This document shows positions 1 through 5,555 of a DNA stretch of 5,907 nucleotides, piece by piece. A program made the translations under genes and the position numbers. Every line of letters begins with the position of its first letter. Positions within the stretch are counted from its first letter, which is position 1. Source of the stretch: CAYJVP01 sp964373615 (GTDB taxonomy: Bacteria; Patescibacteriota; Patescibacteriia; UBA9934; GWF2-40-263). Under the pieces are notes generated by a model. It was not told where the DNA came from and searched no databases. It saw nothing but the letters and a program-made list of their open reading frames with translations. The stretch is from the NCBI GenBank assembly GCA_964373615.1, contig CAYJVP010000062.1:1-5907 (forward strand), given 5' to 3'.

Positions 1-145
1 AGCGATCCAGCAGACGACGATGGGAGACCACCACGATCAACGGCCCCAGCCCCGCTTGCCGCATCGCTTGGGGCAAGCGCCGGTAGGAATCCGCGATAAC
101 AATCGGATAGGATCGTTCCTGTAAACGAACTCTGATTACGGTCAT
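1..145 (-). CDS. aroB: 3-dehydroquinate synthase, N-terminal part (cut by window edge)
   Basis: Translating the minus strand from the ATG at 145 gives a protein starting MTVIRVRLQERSYPIVIADS, then a hydrophobic strand LGPLIVVVSHRRLLDR, before the left edge cuts it at about 48 codons. The block VxLxERSYPIxIA is the N-terminal signature of bacterial AroB (E. coli: VVTLGERSYPITIASG). AroB is the cytoplasmic, NAD- and metal-dependent enzyme that turns DAHP into 3-dehydroquinate in the shikimate pathway. The NAD-binding core, metal ligands and C-terminus lie outside the window. An in-frame ATG at 190 would add 15 residues (starting MRGDSTNG), but it falls in a likely -10 box and has no ribosome binding site. 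The ATG at 145 matches the family start, although its own Shine-Dalgarno is also weak. The gene is a divergently transcribed housekeeping neighbour, not part of the CRISPR system. Family assignment is confident; the exact start is less so. Confidence 0.85.
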   Translation of the reverse strand, partial: MTVIRVRLQERSYPIVIADSYRRLPQAMRQAGLGPLIVVVSHRRLLDR

Positions 146-188
146 GCGGGTATCCAGGCGGACGAGGCCATTTGTTGAATCACCACGC

Positions 189-218
189 ATGATAACACAG
201 CGTGTGGAAGCTTGACAA
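189..218 (-). promoter_or_regulatory. Putative aroB promoter
   Basis: On the minus strand TTGTCA (plus 213-218) is followed after 18 bp by TATCAT (plus 189-194), each close to the sigma70 consensus. Transcription would start near 182, leaving a leader of about 37 nt before the aroB ATG at 145. The -35 hexamer overlaps that of the plus-strand promoter at 212-240, so the two divergent promoters would compete for polymerase. This is motif reading only. Confidence 0.4.
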
Positions 219-240
219 TAACAGGAGCGTCCACTATAAT
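212..240 (+). promoter_or_regulatory. Perfect consensus sigma70 promoter
   Basis: TTGACA at 212-217 and TATAAT at 235-240 are separated by exactly 17 bp, which is the textbook optimum. The predicted start is at about 246-248. No substantial gene follows: the next element is the strong intrinsic terminator at 305-344. The promoter therefore either makes a small RNA of about 100 nt or feeds the tracrRNA/cas operon by partial read-through. Confidence 0.8.
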
Positions 241-245
241 GAGAA

Positions 246-344
246 ATCATATAATTTATGATCGTGGTGCGTTCGAAGGGGTTCACCTCCACGTAAAAAC
301 AAGTAAAACCTTCGCGGCCGAAGTTGTGCCCGCGAAGGTTTTTT
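246..344 (+). ncRNA. Candidate small RNA (or terminated leader) of about 100 nt
   Basis: This unit is bounded by a perfect consensus promoter and a 13-bp-stem terminator. Visible folds are ATCATA/TATGAT at its 5' end (247-263 region), CGTGG/CCACG (263-293 region) and the terminator hairpin. A 12-codon frame starts at ATG 258 (MIVVRSKGFTST) and ends at TAA 294-296. It has no Shine-Dalgarno, so a leader peptide is possible but weakly supported. The 5' arm of the terminator can pair in two other ways: CTTCG 310-314 with CGAAG 319-323, or CCTTCG 309-314 with CGAAGG 274-279. Attenuation of downstream transcription is therefore also conceivable. It does not resemble 4.5S, 6S or a tRNA. No function is recognised. 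Confidence 0.5.
305..344 (+). terminator. Intrinsic terminator of the upstream short transcript
   Basis: AAAACCTTCGCGG (305-317) pairs perfectly over 13 bp with CCGCGAAGGTTTT (330-342), leaving a 12-nt loop, and a run of six T ends at 344. The A-rich 5' arm gives a T-run on the minus strand too, so it may work both ways. It insulates the consensus promoter at 212-240 from the tracrRNA promoter, whose -35 box starts only 2 bp further on. Confidence 0.85.
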
Positions 345-345
345 G

Positions 346-373
346 TTGACTTGTTGTTTCTCCAATCTATACT
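346..373 (+). promoter_or_regulatory. tracrRNA promoter
   Basis: TTGACT (346-351) and TATACT (368-373) are separated by 16 bp, each one mismatch from the sigma70 consensus. The expected start, about 7 nt after the -10 box, is near 380-381. That is exactly where the anti-repeat begins, so promoter and anti-repeat support each other. The promoter may also supply cas9 through read-through of the terminator at 501-535. Confidence 0.75.
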
Positions 374-379
374 AATGTC

Positions 380-393
380 TACCACAGTGAAAG
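380..393 (+). repeat. tracrRNA anti-repeat
   Basis: TACCACAGTGAAAG here is identical to the 3' end of every CRISPR repeat in the array at 5573-5824. Only these 14 bases match. Upstream of 380 the similarity to the repeat is patchy, as expected if transcription starts here. The shared sense of the two copies requires the array to be transcribed from the minus strand. Confidence 0.9.
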
Positions 394-500
394 CAGCCCA
401 GACGCCGTGGGCACCGATCCGTCATAGTCCAGCGGATCGCCCTGCATGCTCCACGGCCTCGATCATCGGAGCCGATTCTCCGGAAGGGCGAGGACTTCTG

Positions 501-535
501 AAAAGCGGCTGACGGCCAGCCGCTTTTCTTTTTTT
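501..535 (+). terminator. Intrinsic terminator at the tracrRNA 3' end
   Basis: AAAAGCGGCTG (501-511) pairs over 11 bp with CAGCCGCTTTT (517-527) around the 5-nt loop ACGGC, followed by C and seven T (529-535). It ends the tracrRNA. It stands only 6 bp before the cas9 Shine-Dalgarno, so cas9 mRNA must come from read-through unless an unseen promoter lies inside the tracrRNA gene. Confidence 0.9.
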
Positions 536-541
536 GTTAAC

Positions 542-550
542 AGGAGGTGA
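542..550 (+). promoter_or_regulatory. cas9 ribosome binding site
   Basis: AGGAGGTGA is nearly the complete anti-16S complement. Its AGGAGG core ends 6 nt before the ATG at 554, which fixes the cas9 start. The site lies 6 bp after the T-run of the tracrRNA terminator. Confidence 0.85.
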
Positions 551-553
551 GGA

Positions 554-3454
554 ATGTTACGCTCAAGGCTTCGTGAACGACTGGATGAATTTCTTCCGAC
601 GGTCCGAGTCGGCATCGACTTCGGAGAGCATGCAGGTGGCATCGCGATCGTCCAAGGAAATCGCATCCTTCACGCAGAAACCTACCTCGATTTCCACGAA
701 GCCGATCTTGAAAAACGTCGACAGCTTCGGCGGGGACGCCGCACGCGGCATGCCAAGAAAATGCGCTTGGCTAGGTTGCGGTCGTGGGTATTGCGTCAAC
801 GATTACCTGACGGATCACGCCTTCCGGATCCATATCGCCTCCTGAATGACAAAAGGTTCTGGGTGCCGCCAGGTCTTTATGAACGTAAAATATCTGATCC
901 TCGCAACGCAGACGGGTGGGTTGAAAAAGCCAAGCAGGGCGAAGTCGATGCCAACGGATTTGTGCGCGCTCTGACGCTGATTTTCAAGAAACGGGGATAT
1001 AAATTCGACAACCGAGGATTAAACGAACTGACGGATAAGCAGTTGGAGGATTTTCTCCAGCATGCACGCATTCCTCCGGAAGCACAGGACTTGCACCAAG
1101 CTATCGAGCAGGAGCTCAAGCGGCGAGAAGAGTATGCTAACGACCCCGTTCGAGGCAGGAAGAAAATTCAGGTGCCAGTGCTTCGTCAACTGTTCGAAAC
1201 CGCCTGTCGTCGAGAACGTCAGCCCAAAATCGCTGAGGATCGACGGGTCAAAGAAGCCGATTTGCAAGCGGTAGTCGCTGGATTTGCGACTGCCGTAGGG
1301 CTCTCTGAGCAGGAGACGATGCGATGGAGGGCAGAACTCGTCAGGCTGTTGAACAAAACGCTCAGGCCGGCTCGGTTCGACAATCGCATCCGATCCACCT
1401 GTGCGTGGTGCGGGCAACGGACGCCGCGCAAGTCCAAGGTGCGCGAGATCGCTTATCACGCGGCGGTCCACAACCTGCGCGTTCGGGTCGGACGACGTGA
1501 GCGTCCATTGATCGAAGAAGAGCGAAAGGAGTTTTTGGGGTGGTGGTGCGATCGGGAGAACGCCCCGGGTCTTGAGACTATCAAGAAACGGCTTCGCAGA
1601 TTGAACCCAAAGCAAGTCGGCATGGCGAATCAGTTGTATGACCTGCTCAAGCGGGACCGCCCTGCCGGCCGCGCGAGTTTGTGTCGCGAGCATCTCCACA
1701 TGGCGGCAGAAGGTAAAACCATGAAAGATGCCGGCGTTGCATGGCAGACCATCGGTGCTCGTAAAACGGCCAACCCCTGCCGCGAACAGCATGATGCGCG
1801 TGTCCTCTACCGGTTGGAACGGCTGTTGTTCATCCCTGAAAAACGCGGGGAGGCTGCATGGAGCCATGGACCGGTCTCGCTGATCTCGCTGGAATTGCCC
1901 GAACCGCAGACGGAGCGGGTCAAGCCAGGCCAGACGACTGAGCGGAAAGAAGGAACCTTTAAGGAACGGCTACTACAGGAGCTTGATGGCCAGTGCGTCT
2001 ATTGCGGAAACCCGTCGACGGACAAAGACCACATTTTCCCCAGGGCCCAAGAGGGGCCGGACGTCTGGCATAACTTGGTAGCGGTGTGCACGTCGTGCAA
2101 CGACGAGAAAGGCGACAGGACGCCGTGGCAATGGTTCGGAAGCGACGCGCAACGCTGGGAAACCTTCAAGAGTCGTGTGGAAACCCTTCCGCTCCCTTCG
2201 CGTAAGAAGGAGGTTCTGTTGAATGAAGCGGATGAGTTTCCGGGGGGCGATCCGACGCCGTTCGCCCGCGTGGGTGCACGACCTCGTCAATTCGTCAAAG
2301 CCGTTCGGGATATGTTTATCCGCTATGGCGTGCCGCCACCCGAACTGTTCGTCCAGCATGGCACGCCGCATATTCAACGCATCGATGGACGCTTGACCTC
2401 GAAGCTACGGGAGTCATGGCGGTTCGGAGTAGATGGAACCACCGAGAACTTTCCCACGAAAAATTCGTGGGATCTCGCCAATCATGCACAAGATGCCGTG
2501 TTGATCGCCGCGTGCCCCCCGCACATTTGGCGAGATCTCATCTTTTGTGAGGAAGGTCGACGGCCCGGAAAAAAAGATGGAAGGCTAGTCATAAAACCCG
2601 GCCTCGCCACGCAGACTCTTGCTCCCGATTGGGCTGGGTTCGAAAACGCTCAGGCCTATCCGCTCGTACGCATTCTCGGGAGATATCCAAGCGGATGGCA
2701 TGGAACGATCTTCAATGAAACTTTGTGGAGAAATCCCTCGAAGGCGCGCAAGAACAAGTTGGTGGTGCATAAGCCGGTCGATGAGTTGACAGCCAAAGAG
2801 GTCAAAGAGATTGTCTCGCCTTACTATCGCGATCGCCTCTTGTCGCTCGCGAAGAAGCTCGGGTTGCAGGACAACAAGCCAATTCCTTCAGACACATTAC
2901 GGCAGGAGATCCCTGGCGTGAGGCACTTGAAAGTCTACAGGCAGAAGCCAAGTGCGGTGGTTGTGCTGATTAAGCCGAAGCACGGTCCGGAACGCCACCT
3001 GGCCGCCCGGCCAGAAGCAGCCTCAGAAGGGGTGATCTTCTGGACGTTAAGGAAGAACGTGCGGAGGCAGCTCGGTATCTCGGTTCTCCGTCCAAAGTCG
3101 TTGCATCGGTTTGGAGTACCTCCCTACCAGCCGCCGATCCCGGAGGGCGCTGTGAGATTGGGTCGTTGGAAGCGCCATCAGTTGATTCAGCTTCCGGAGG
3201 ATCGAAGAAGCGACCATCCAGCCGGGTGGTACCGAGTGAAGGAGTTCTCCGACAGTGGCGTGGTGGTCTTGCCGGAACGCGCCTTGCCGGTTGAGATCGC
3301 CAAGCGCATCGGTCTCAAGAAAGGTGTCACCGAAGCTGGGTTGGCGCCATTTAAAGAACGGAAGCTCGGTAAAAAAGAACTCATGGCGTACTTGTTGCAG
3401 AGGAGGCGGAGACATGGAGACGCCAGACGACAAGAATATTCAACACAACGGTAA
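554..3454 (+). CDS. cas9: Cas9 RNA-guided DNA endonuclease, compact (966 aa), II-C/II-C2-like
   Basis: Cas9 uses the crRNA:tracrRNA duplex to cut both strands of matching DNA. The RuvC nuclease is split into three: RuvC-I at 17-33 (VRVGIDFGEHAGGIAIV, catalytic D22), RuvC-II at 442-450 (ISLELPE, E447) and RuvC-III at 638-652 (NHAQDAVLIA, H644 and D647). An Arg-rich bridge helix spans 53-80. The recognition lobe at about 85-440 contains C283-x2-C286 and C377-x2-H380, a possible zinc site. HNH at 481-525 has D492-H493, N507 and N516, plus C481/C484 and C512/C515. That IscB-like zinc HNH is absent from SpCas9-type enzymes. Residues from about 660 to 966 form the wedge/PAM-interacting region. All catalytic residues are present, so it should be active. 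966 aa is far below II-B (about 1,400 or more) and normal for II-C. cas1 starts inside its last 41 bp. Confidence 0.95.
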   Translation: MLRSRLRERLDEFLPTVRVGIDFGEHAGGIAIVQGNRILHAETYLDFHEADLEKRRQLRRGRRTRHAKKMRLARLRSWVLRQRLPDGSRLPDPYRLLNDKRFWVPPGLYERKISDPRNADGWVEKAKQGEVDANGFVRALTLIFKKRGYKFDNRGLNELTDKQLEDFLQHARIPPEAQDLHQAIEQELKRREEYANDPVRGRKKIQVPVLRQLFETACRRERQPKIAEDRRVKEADLQAVVAGFATAVGLSEQETMRWRAELVRLLNKTLRPARFDNRIRSTCAWCGQRTPRKSKVREIAYHAAVHNLRVRVGRRERPLIEEERKEFLGWWCDRENAPGLETIKKRLRRLNPKQVGMANQLYDLLKRDRPAGRASLCREHLHMAAEGKTMKDAGVAWQTIGARKTANPCREQHDARVLYRLERLLFIPEKRGEAAWSHGPVSLISLELPEPQTERVKPGQTTERKEGTFKERLLQELDGQCVYCGNPSTDKDHIFPRAQEGPDVWHNLVAVCTSCNDEKGDRTPWQWFGSDAQRWETFKSRVETLPLPSRKKEVLLNEADEFPGGDPTPFARVGARPRQFVKAVRDMFIRYGVPPPELFVQHGTPHIQRIDGRLTSKLRESWRFGVDGTTENFPTKNSWDLANHAQDAVLIAACPPHIWRDLIFCEEGRRPGKKDGRLVIKPGLATQTLAPDWAGFENAQAYPLVRILGRYPSGWHGTIFNETLWRNPSKARKNKLVVHKPVDELTAKEVKEIVSPYYRDRLLSLAKKLGLQDNKPIPSDTLRQEIPGVRHLKVYRQKPSAVVVLIKPKHGPERHLAARPEAASEGVIFWTLRKNVRRQLGISVLRPKSLHRFGVPPYQPPIPEGAVRLGRWKRHQLIQLPEDRRSDHPAGWYRVKEFSDSGVVVLPERALPVEIAKRIGLKKGVTEAGLAPFKERKLGKKELMAYLLQRRRRHGDARRQEYSTQR
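3401..3406 (+). promoter_or_regulatory. cas1 ribosome binding site inside cas9
   Basis: AGGAGG sits 7 nt before ATG 3414. It favours that start over the upstream GTG/ATG codons in the frame and over the in-frame ATG 3489, which has no Shine-Dalgarno. Its position within the cas9 3' end suggests translational coupling. Confidence 0.75.
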
Positions 3455-4577
3455 TGCTCAGCAAGTTCCTGACGATCGTGTTGTCACGATGGAATCGGTG
3501 TCGCAGGAACTTGCTGAGCAAGAGCTTGAGGACGGCCTCACGATCGTCAAGTCGCCGGAAGGATTGAGCGTCTCGGTGGACGGCTACGGTTTCCGTCTTG
3601 GCAAAAAGAGCGAGCGCATGGTCGTCAAGAAGGCGGACGGCAAGACGGTGTGGCAGTTCCCGCTGGATCAACTGAGCGATGTCTTCGTCCTGCGCAACGG
3701 GTCGTTCCTTTCCACCGACCTCATTGCGGAAGCGGCCGTCCGCGGGGTGAGCCTGCACGTCATAGAGCCCACCGGGCGTCCCGTGGCGCAATTGCAGTCC
3801 CCTGCCCTTACGGCGACCATTGAAACGCGCCGCGCGCAGATCCAGGCTGAGACGACGTTGGTTGGCCGACAACTGGCGGCGGCGTTTGTCGCCGGCAAAG
3901 TCCTCAACCAATCCCGTCTCCTGCGCTACTGCTGGAAATACCTAAATCAGACCGATGCCGCACGGGCTGAGCACGTCAGACAAGCCGCCTCCGAACTGTT
4001 GCGCCTGCGCAGGCAAATGCTTCACGTAACCCGCGAAGACCAGGCGGAGTTTCGGGAAGTCCTTATGGGATTCGAAGGCAGCGCGGCGAATCGCTACTGG
4101 GACGCTGTCGGGCAGATCATTCGTGATCGCGCCGAGTTCCCCGGCCGCCATCATCGGGGGGCGTCGGATCCAGTCAACTGCATGCTCAACTACGGCTACG
4201 GCATCCTCTACGCCCAAGTCTGGAGCGCCGTGCTGCGCGCGGGATTGGAGCCGTTCGCGGGATTTCTCCATGCCGACCGGCCAGGTAAACCCAGTTTGGT
4301 GCTTGACCTCACGGAAGAATTTCGTGCGCCGGTCGTGGACCGAACGGTGATAGCCGCCGTGAATCTCGGCCAGATCGCCGAGATCAAAGACGGCCGGATG
4401 ACGCAGGAATCCAGAGCGGCGCTGGCCGATAAGATTCTCAAGCGTCTGGACAGCCGCGAGGTGGTGGGAGGCAAGGAGTTCCAGATTCGCTCCATCGTTC
4501 AGATGCAGGCCCGTCGTGTCGCGTCCTTCCTGCGCGGCAAGAACACCGGCTATCGCGCGTTCCGGTTTCGGTGGTAA
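3414..4577 (+). CDS. cas1: Cas1 spacer-integration endonuclease (387 aa) with N-terminal extension
   Basis: Cas1, with Cas2, integrates new spacers at a repeat. The N-terminal beta domain is recognisable from about residue 52 (VDGYGFRLGKKSERMVVKK, then LDQLSDVFVL). The helical catalytic domain has the metal-binding set E221 (GFEGSAANRYWDAV), H286 (GFLHADRPGKPSLVL) and D298/E301 (DLTEEFR). The run VNCMLNYGYGILYAQVW is typical of the family. Most Cas1 proteins are about 300-340 aa. The excess here is a Gln/Asp/Glu-rich N-terminal extension of some 45 residues with no recognised domain; part of it is encoded by a 17-bp inverted repeat (3455-3520). The start at 3414 was chosen for its AGGAGG at 7 nt. 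A start at ATG 3489 would give a more usual length but lacks a ribosome binding site. The gene overlaps cas9 by 41 bp, and cas2 follows 2 bp after its stop. Confidence 0.95.
   Translation: METPDDKNIQHNGNAQQVPDDRVVTMESVSQELAEQELEDGLTIVKSPEGLSVSVDGYGFRLGKKSERMVVKKADGKTVWQFPLDQLSDVFVLRNGSFLSTDLIAEAAVRGVSLHVIEPTGRPVAQLQSPALTATIETRRAQIQAETTLVGRQLAAAFVAGKVLNQSRLLRYCWKYLNQTDAARAEHVRQAASELLRLRRQMLHVTREDQAEFREVLMGFEGSAANRYWDAVGQIIRDRAEFPGRHHRGASDPVNCMLNYGYGILYAQVWSAVLRAGLEPFAGFLHADRPGKPSLVLDLTEEFRAPVVDRTVIAAVNLGQIAEIKDGRMTQESRAALADKILKRLDSREVVGGKEFQIRSIVQMQARRVASFLRGKNTGYRAFRFRW
3455..3520 (+). repeat. 17-bp perfect inverted repeat with nested hairpin at the cas9/cas1 junction
   Basis: TGCTCAGCAAGTTCCTG (3455-3471) is the exact reverse complement of CAGGAACTTGCTGAGCA (3504-3520). 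Between the arms, ATCGTG (3475-3480) pairs with CACGAT (3485-3490) around a TTGT loop. The first arm begins at the base after the cas9 TAA (3452-3454), and the whole element lies in the cas1 coding sequence, encoding residues 14-36. There is no T-run, so it is not a standard terminator. The alternative cas1 ATG at 3489 lies in the inner stem. Possible roles are mRNA stabilisation of cas9, an RNase III site, translational control of cas1, or a small palindromic insertion. Confidence 0.8.
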
Positions 4578-4579
4578 CC

Positions 4580-4891
4580 ATGGAGACTATCCAAACGGTC
4601 GTCATCTATGACACGTCCAATCCGAGAATCCGCACGAAACTGGCCGAGGCGTGTCTCGACGCGGGACTGGAGCGAATCCAGTTCAGCGCTTTCCGTGGTC
4701 TTTTAACGGCGACAGTTCGCAAGGAACTATCTTGTCGCCTCAAAGCGTTGTTGGAAGAAACCGCAGGCGGCCGCGTTTTGATCGTACCGCTCTGCGCGGA
4801 GGACTGGAAACATGCCGTCGCCGTCGAGCATGGAGACGTCAGCGCCCTGGCCCCTCACAAGCCATCCGGAGAAACAATTCTCCGATTCTGA
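4580..4891 (+). CDS. cas2: Cas2 adaptation protein (103 aa)
   Basis: Cas2 is the dimeric ferredoxin-fold partner that bridges two Cas1 dimers in the spacer-integration complex. The N-terminal strand TVVIYDTSNPRIRTKLAEAC carries the conserved Asp (D11 in VVIYD) after beta-1. The block RIQFSAFRGLL matches the family's vQxSvFeg motif, and VLIVPLC is a further core strand. Length is normal for Cas2 (about 85-110 aa). The ATG at 4580 lies 2 bp after the cas1 stop. A GTG at 4571, overlapping the cas1 end, would add MVT. Both have only a weak GGTGG-type ribosome binding site, so translation is probably coupled to cas1. The last 80 bp overlap cas4. Confidence 0.92.
   Translation: METIQTVVIYDTSNPRIRTKLAEACLDAGLERIQFSAFRGLLTATVRKELSCRLKALLEETAGGRVLIVPLCAEDWKHAVAVEHGDVSALAPHKPSGETILRF
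4798..4803 (+). promoter_or_regulatory. cas4 ribosome binding site inside cas2
   Basis: GGAGGA lies 8 nt before ATG 4812. It supports that start over the ATG at 4830, which has no good site upstream. The resulting 80-bp overlap with cas2 is long but out of frame with it. Confidence 0.65.
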
Positions 4892-5468
4892 CGAAAGCTG
4901 GCTGACCGTTGGTGACCTCAAACAGGCCGCTTATTGTCCTCGCATCCCTTATTTTCTGAGGACGCTTGGCGTGAGACCGCCTGCGACGTTTCTCATGCAG
5001 CACGGTGAGCGCCAGGAGCGCGTCTTTACCGCACAACAGAAGCGGCACACGGTCACCCGATTCCGGTTGCCTGCCGGCGTGCGGCATTCCCATGTGACGG
5101 TGCGTAGCCCGGATCTGCGTCTCAGTGGAACCATCGATTTAGCGATCGAAGGGGACGCTGAATCGGTAGTCGTCGATTTCAAGGCAGGACGCGACGCCAT
5201 CTGGGACAACCACCGCGTGCAATTAGCCGCCTACGCCCTGATGGCGGAAGAACGGTTCCGCAAGCCGTGCCGGCGGGGATATGTGCTCTATCGGGAACGC
5301 GGTCACTGGGTCGAGGTGGAGATCAACGAAGCGCTGAGAGGACGGACGATGGAGCTACTTCATCGGTTGCGGGAGGCAACAGGCTTGGGACTTTTTCCGG
5401 AACCAACGGAAGTCATGGCAAGATGCCGCAACTGCGAATTTCTCAACTTCTGCGGAGATCGATGGTGA
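4812..5468 (+). CDS. cas4: Cas4 RecB-like Fe-S exonuclease (218 aa)
   Basis: Cas4 is a PD-(D/E)xK nuclease with an iron-sulfur cluster that trims prespacers and helps choose PAM-adjacent, correctly oriented spacers for Cas1-Cas2. Cluster ligands are visible as C42 (AAYCPR) and the C-terminal set C205, C208 and C214 (CRNCEFLNFC). The nuclease core has H64 (MQHGERQE), D109 (SGTIDLAI), D122-x-K124 (VVVDFKAG) and Q137/Y141 (VQLAAYALM), the RecB QxxxY motif. All expected residues are present and the length is normal for Cas4. The first 25-30 residues are Ser/Pro-rich and unlike the family; ATG 4830 (M7) is an alternative start. It is the last gene of the cas operon, 104 bp before the first repeat. 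Cas4 is usual in type I and II-B systems and rare next to a compact Cas9. Confidence 0.93.
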   Translation: MPSPSSMETSAPWPLTSHPEKQFSDSDESWLTVGDLKQAAYCPRIPYFLRTLGVRPPATFLMQHGERQERVFTAQQKRHTVTRFRLPAGVRHSHVTVRSPDLRLSGTIDLAIEGDAESVVVDFKAGRDAIWDNHRVQLAAYALMAEERFRKPCRRGYVLYRERGHWVEVEINEALRGRTMELLHRLREATGLGLFPEPTEVMARCRNCEFLNFCGDRW

Positions 5469-5555
5469 GGAAATTTCGCAAACGACGGCGGGTTTGATGT
5501 CGATGAACGGTTTTCGGAATCTAGCGAGCCGCTCCGCTCATAACTCCTTGAACGG
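5469..5555. other. Intergenic gap between cas4 and the array; candidate adaptation leader
   Basis: No gene or convincing plus-strand promoter is visible. TGAACGG occurs twice (near 5504 and 5549). There is no terminator T-run for the cas operon. If new spacers enter at the 5573 side, this stretch up to 5572 would be the leader; that is inference from position only. Confidence 0.3.

Larger units (their letters stand above)
380..535 (+). ncRNA. tracrRNA of the type II CRISPR-Cas system
   Basis: The trans-activating RNA pairs with the crRNA repeat and docks the guide into Cas9; RNase III normally processes the duplex. The 5' end (380-393) is identical to the last 14 nt of the plus-strand CRISPR repeat, so it is fully complementary to the first 14 nt of a repeat transcribed from the minus strand. 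It is followed by hairpin GCCCA/TGGGC (396-400/408-412), hairpin CGATCCG/CGGATCG (415-421/433-439), hairpin TCGGAG/CTCCGG (466-471/478-483, with one G-T wobble) and the terminator hairpin (501-535). Order and polarity match known tracrRNAs: anti-repeat first, nexus-like small hairpin next, 3' terminator last. It lies immediately upstream of cas9 on the same strand. The exact 5' end is inferred from the promoter. A longer form starting at the 212-240 promoter is possible. Confidence 0.88.

Noticed and set aside
486..497. GGGCGAGGACTT shared between the tracrRNA gene and 5867-5878
   Set aside because: A 12-base match between two places is expected by chance about once in a window of this size, and nothing else extends it.
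324..512. Plus-strand open frame of 62 codons in front of cas9
   Set aside because: It starts with GTG inside a terminator loop, has no ribosome binding site and runs through the tracrRNA promoter and hairpins, which explain the sequence better.
534..845. Plus-strand frame of 103 codons overlapping the cas9 start
   Set aside because: It lies in another frame over the RuvC-I and bridge-helix region, begins in the terminator T-run without a Shine-Dalgarno, and resembles nothing.
1019..1867. Long minus-strand open frame (282 codons) opposite cas9
   Set aside because: It lies wholly within cas9 in antisense with no ribosome binding site or recognisable domain; it is a by-product of GC-rich codon use.
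3255..3413. Upstream extension of the cas1 reading frame by 53 codons
   Set aside because: The extra codons read the cas9 C-terminus out of frame, and the AGGAGG at 3401-3406 points to ATG 3414.
3381..3911. Minus-strand open frame (176 codons) opposite the cas9/cas1 junction
   Set aside because: It is antisense to two well-supported genes, Arg-rich, with no recognisable motif.
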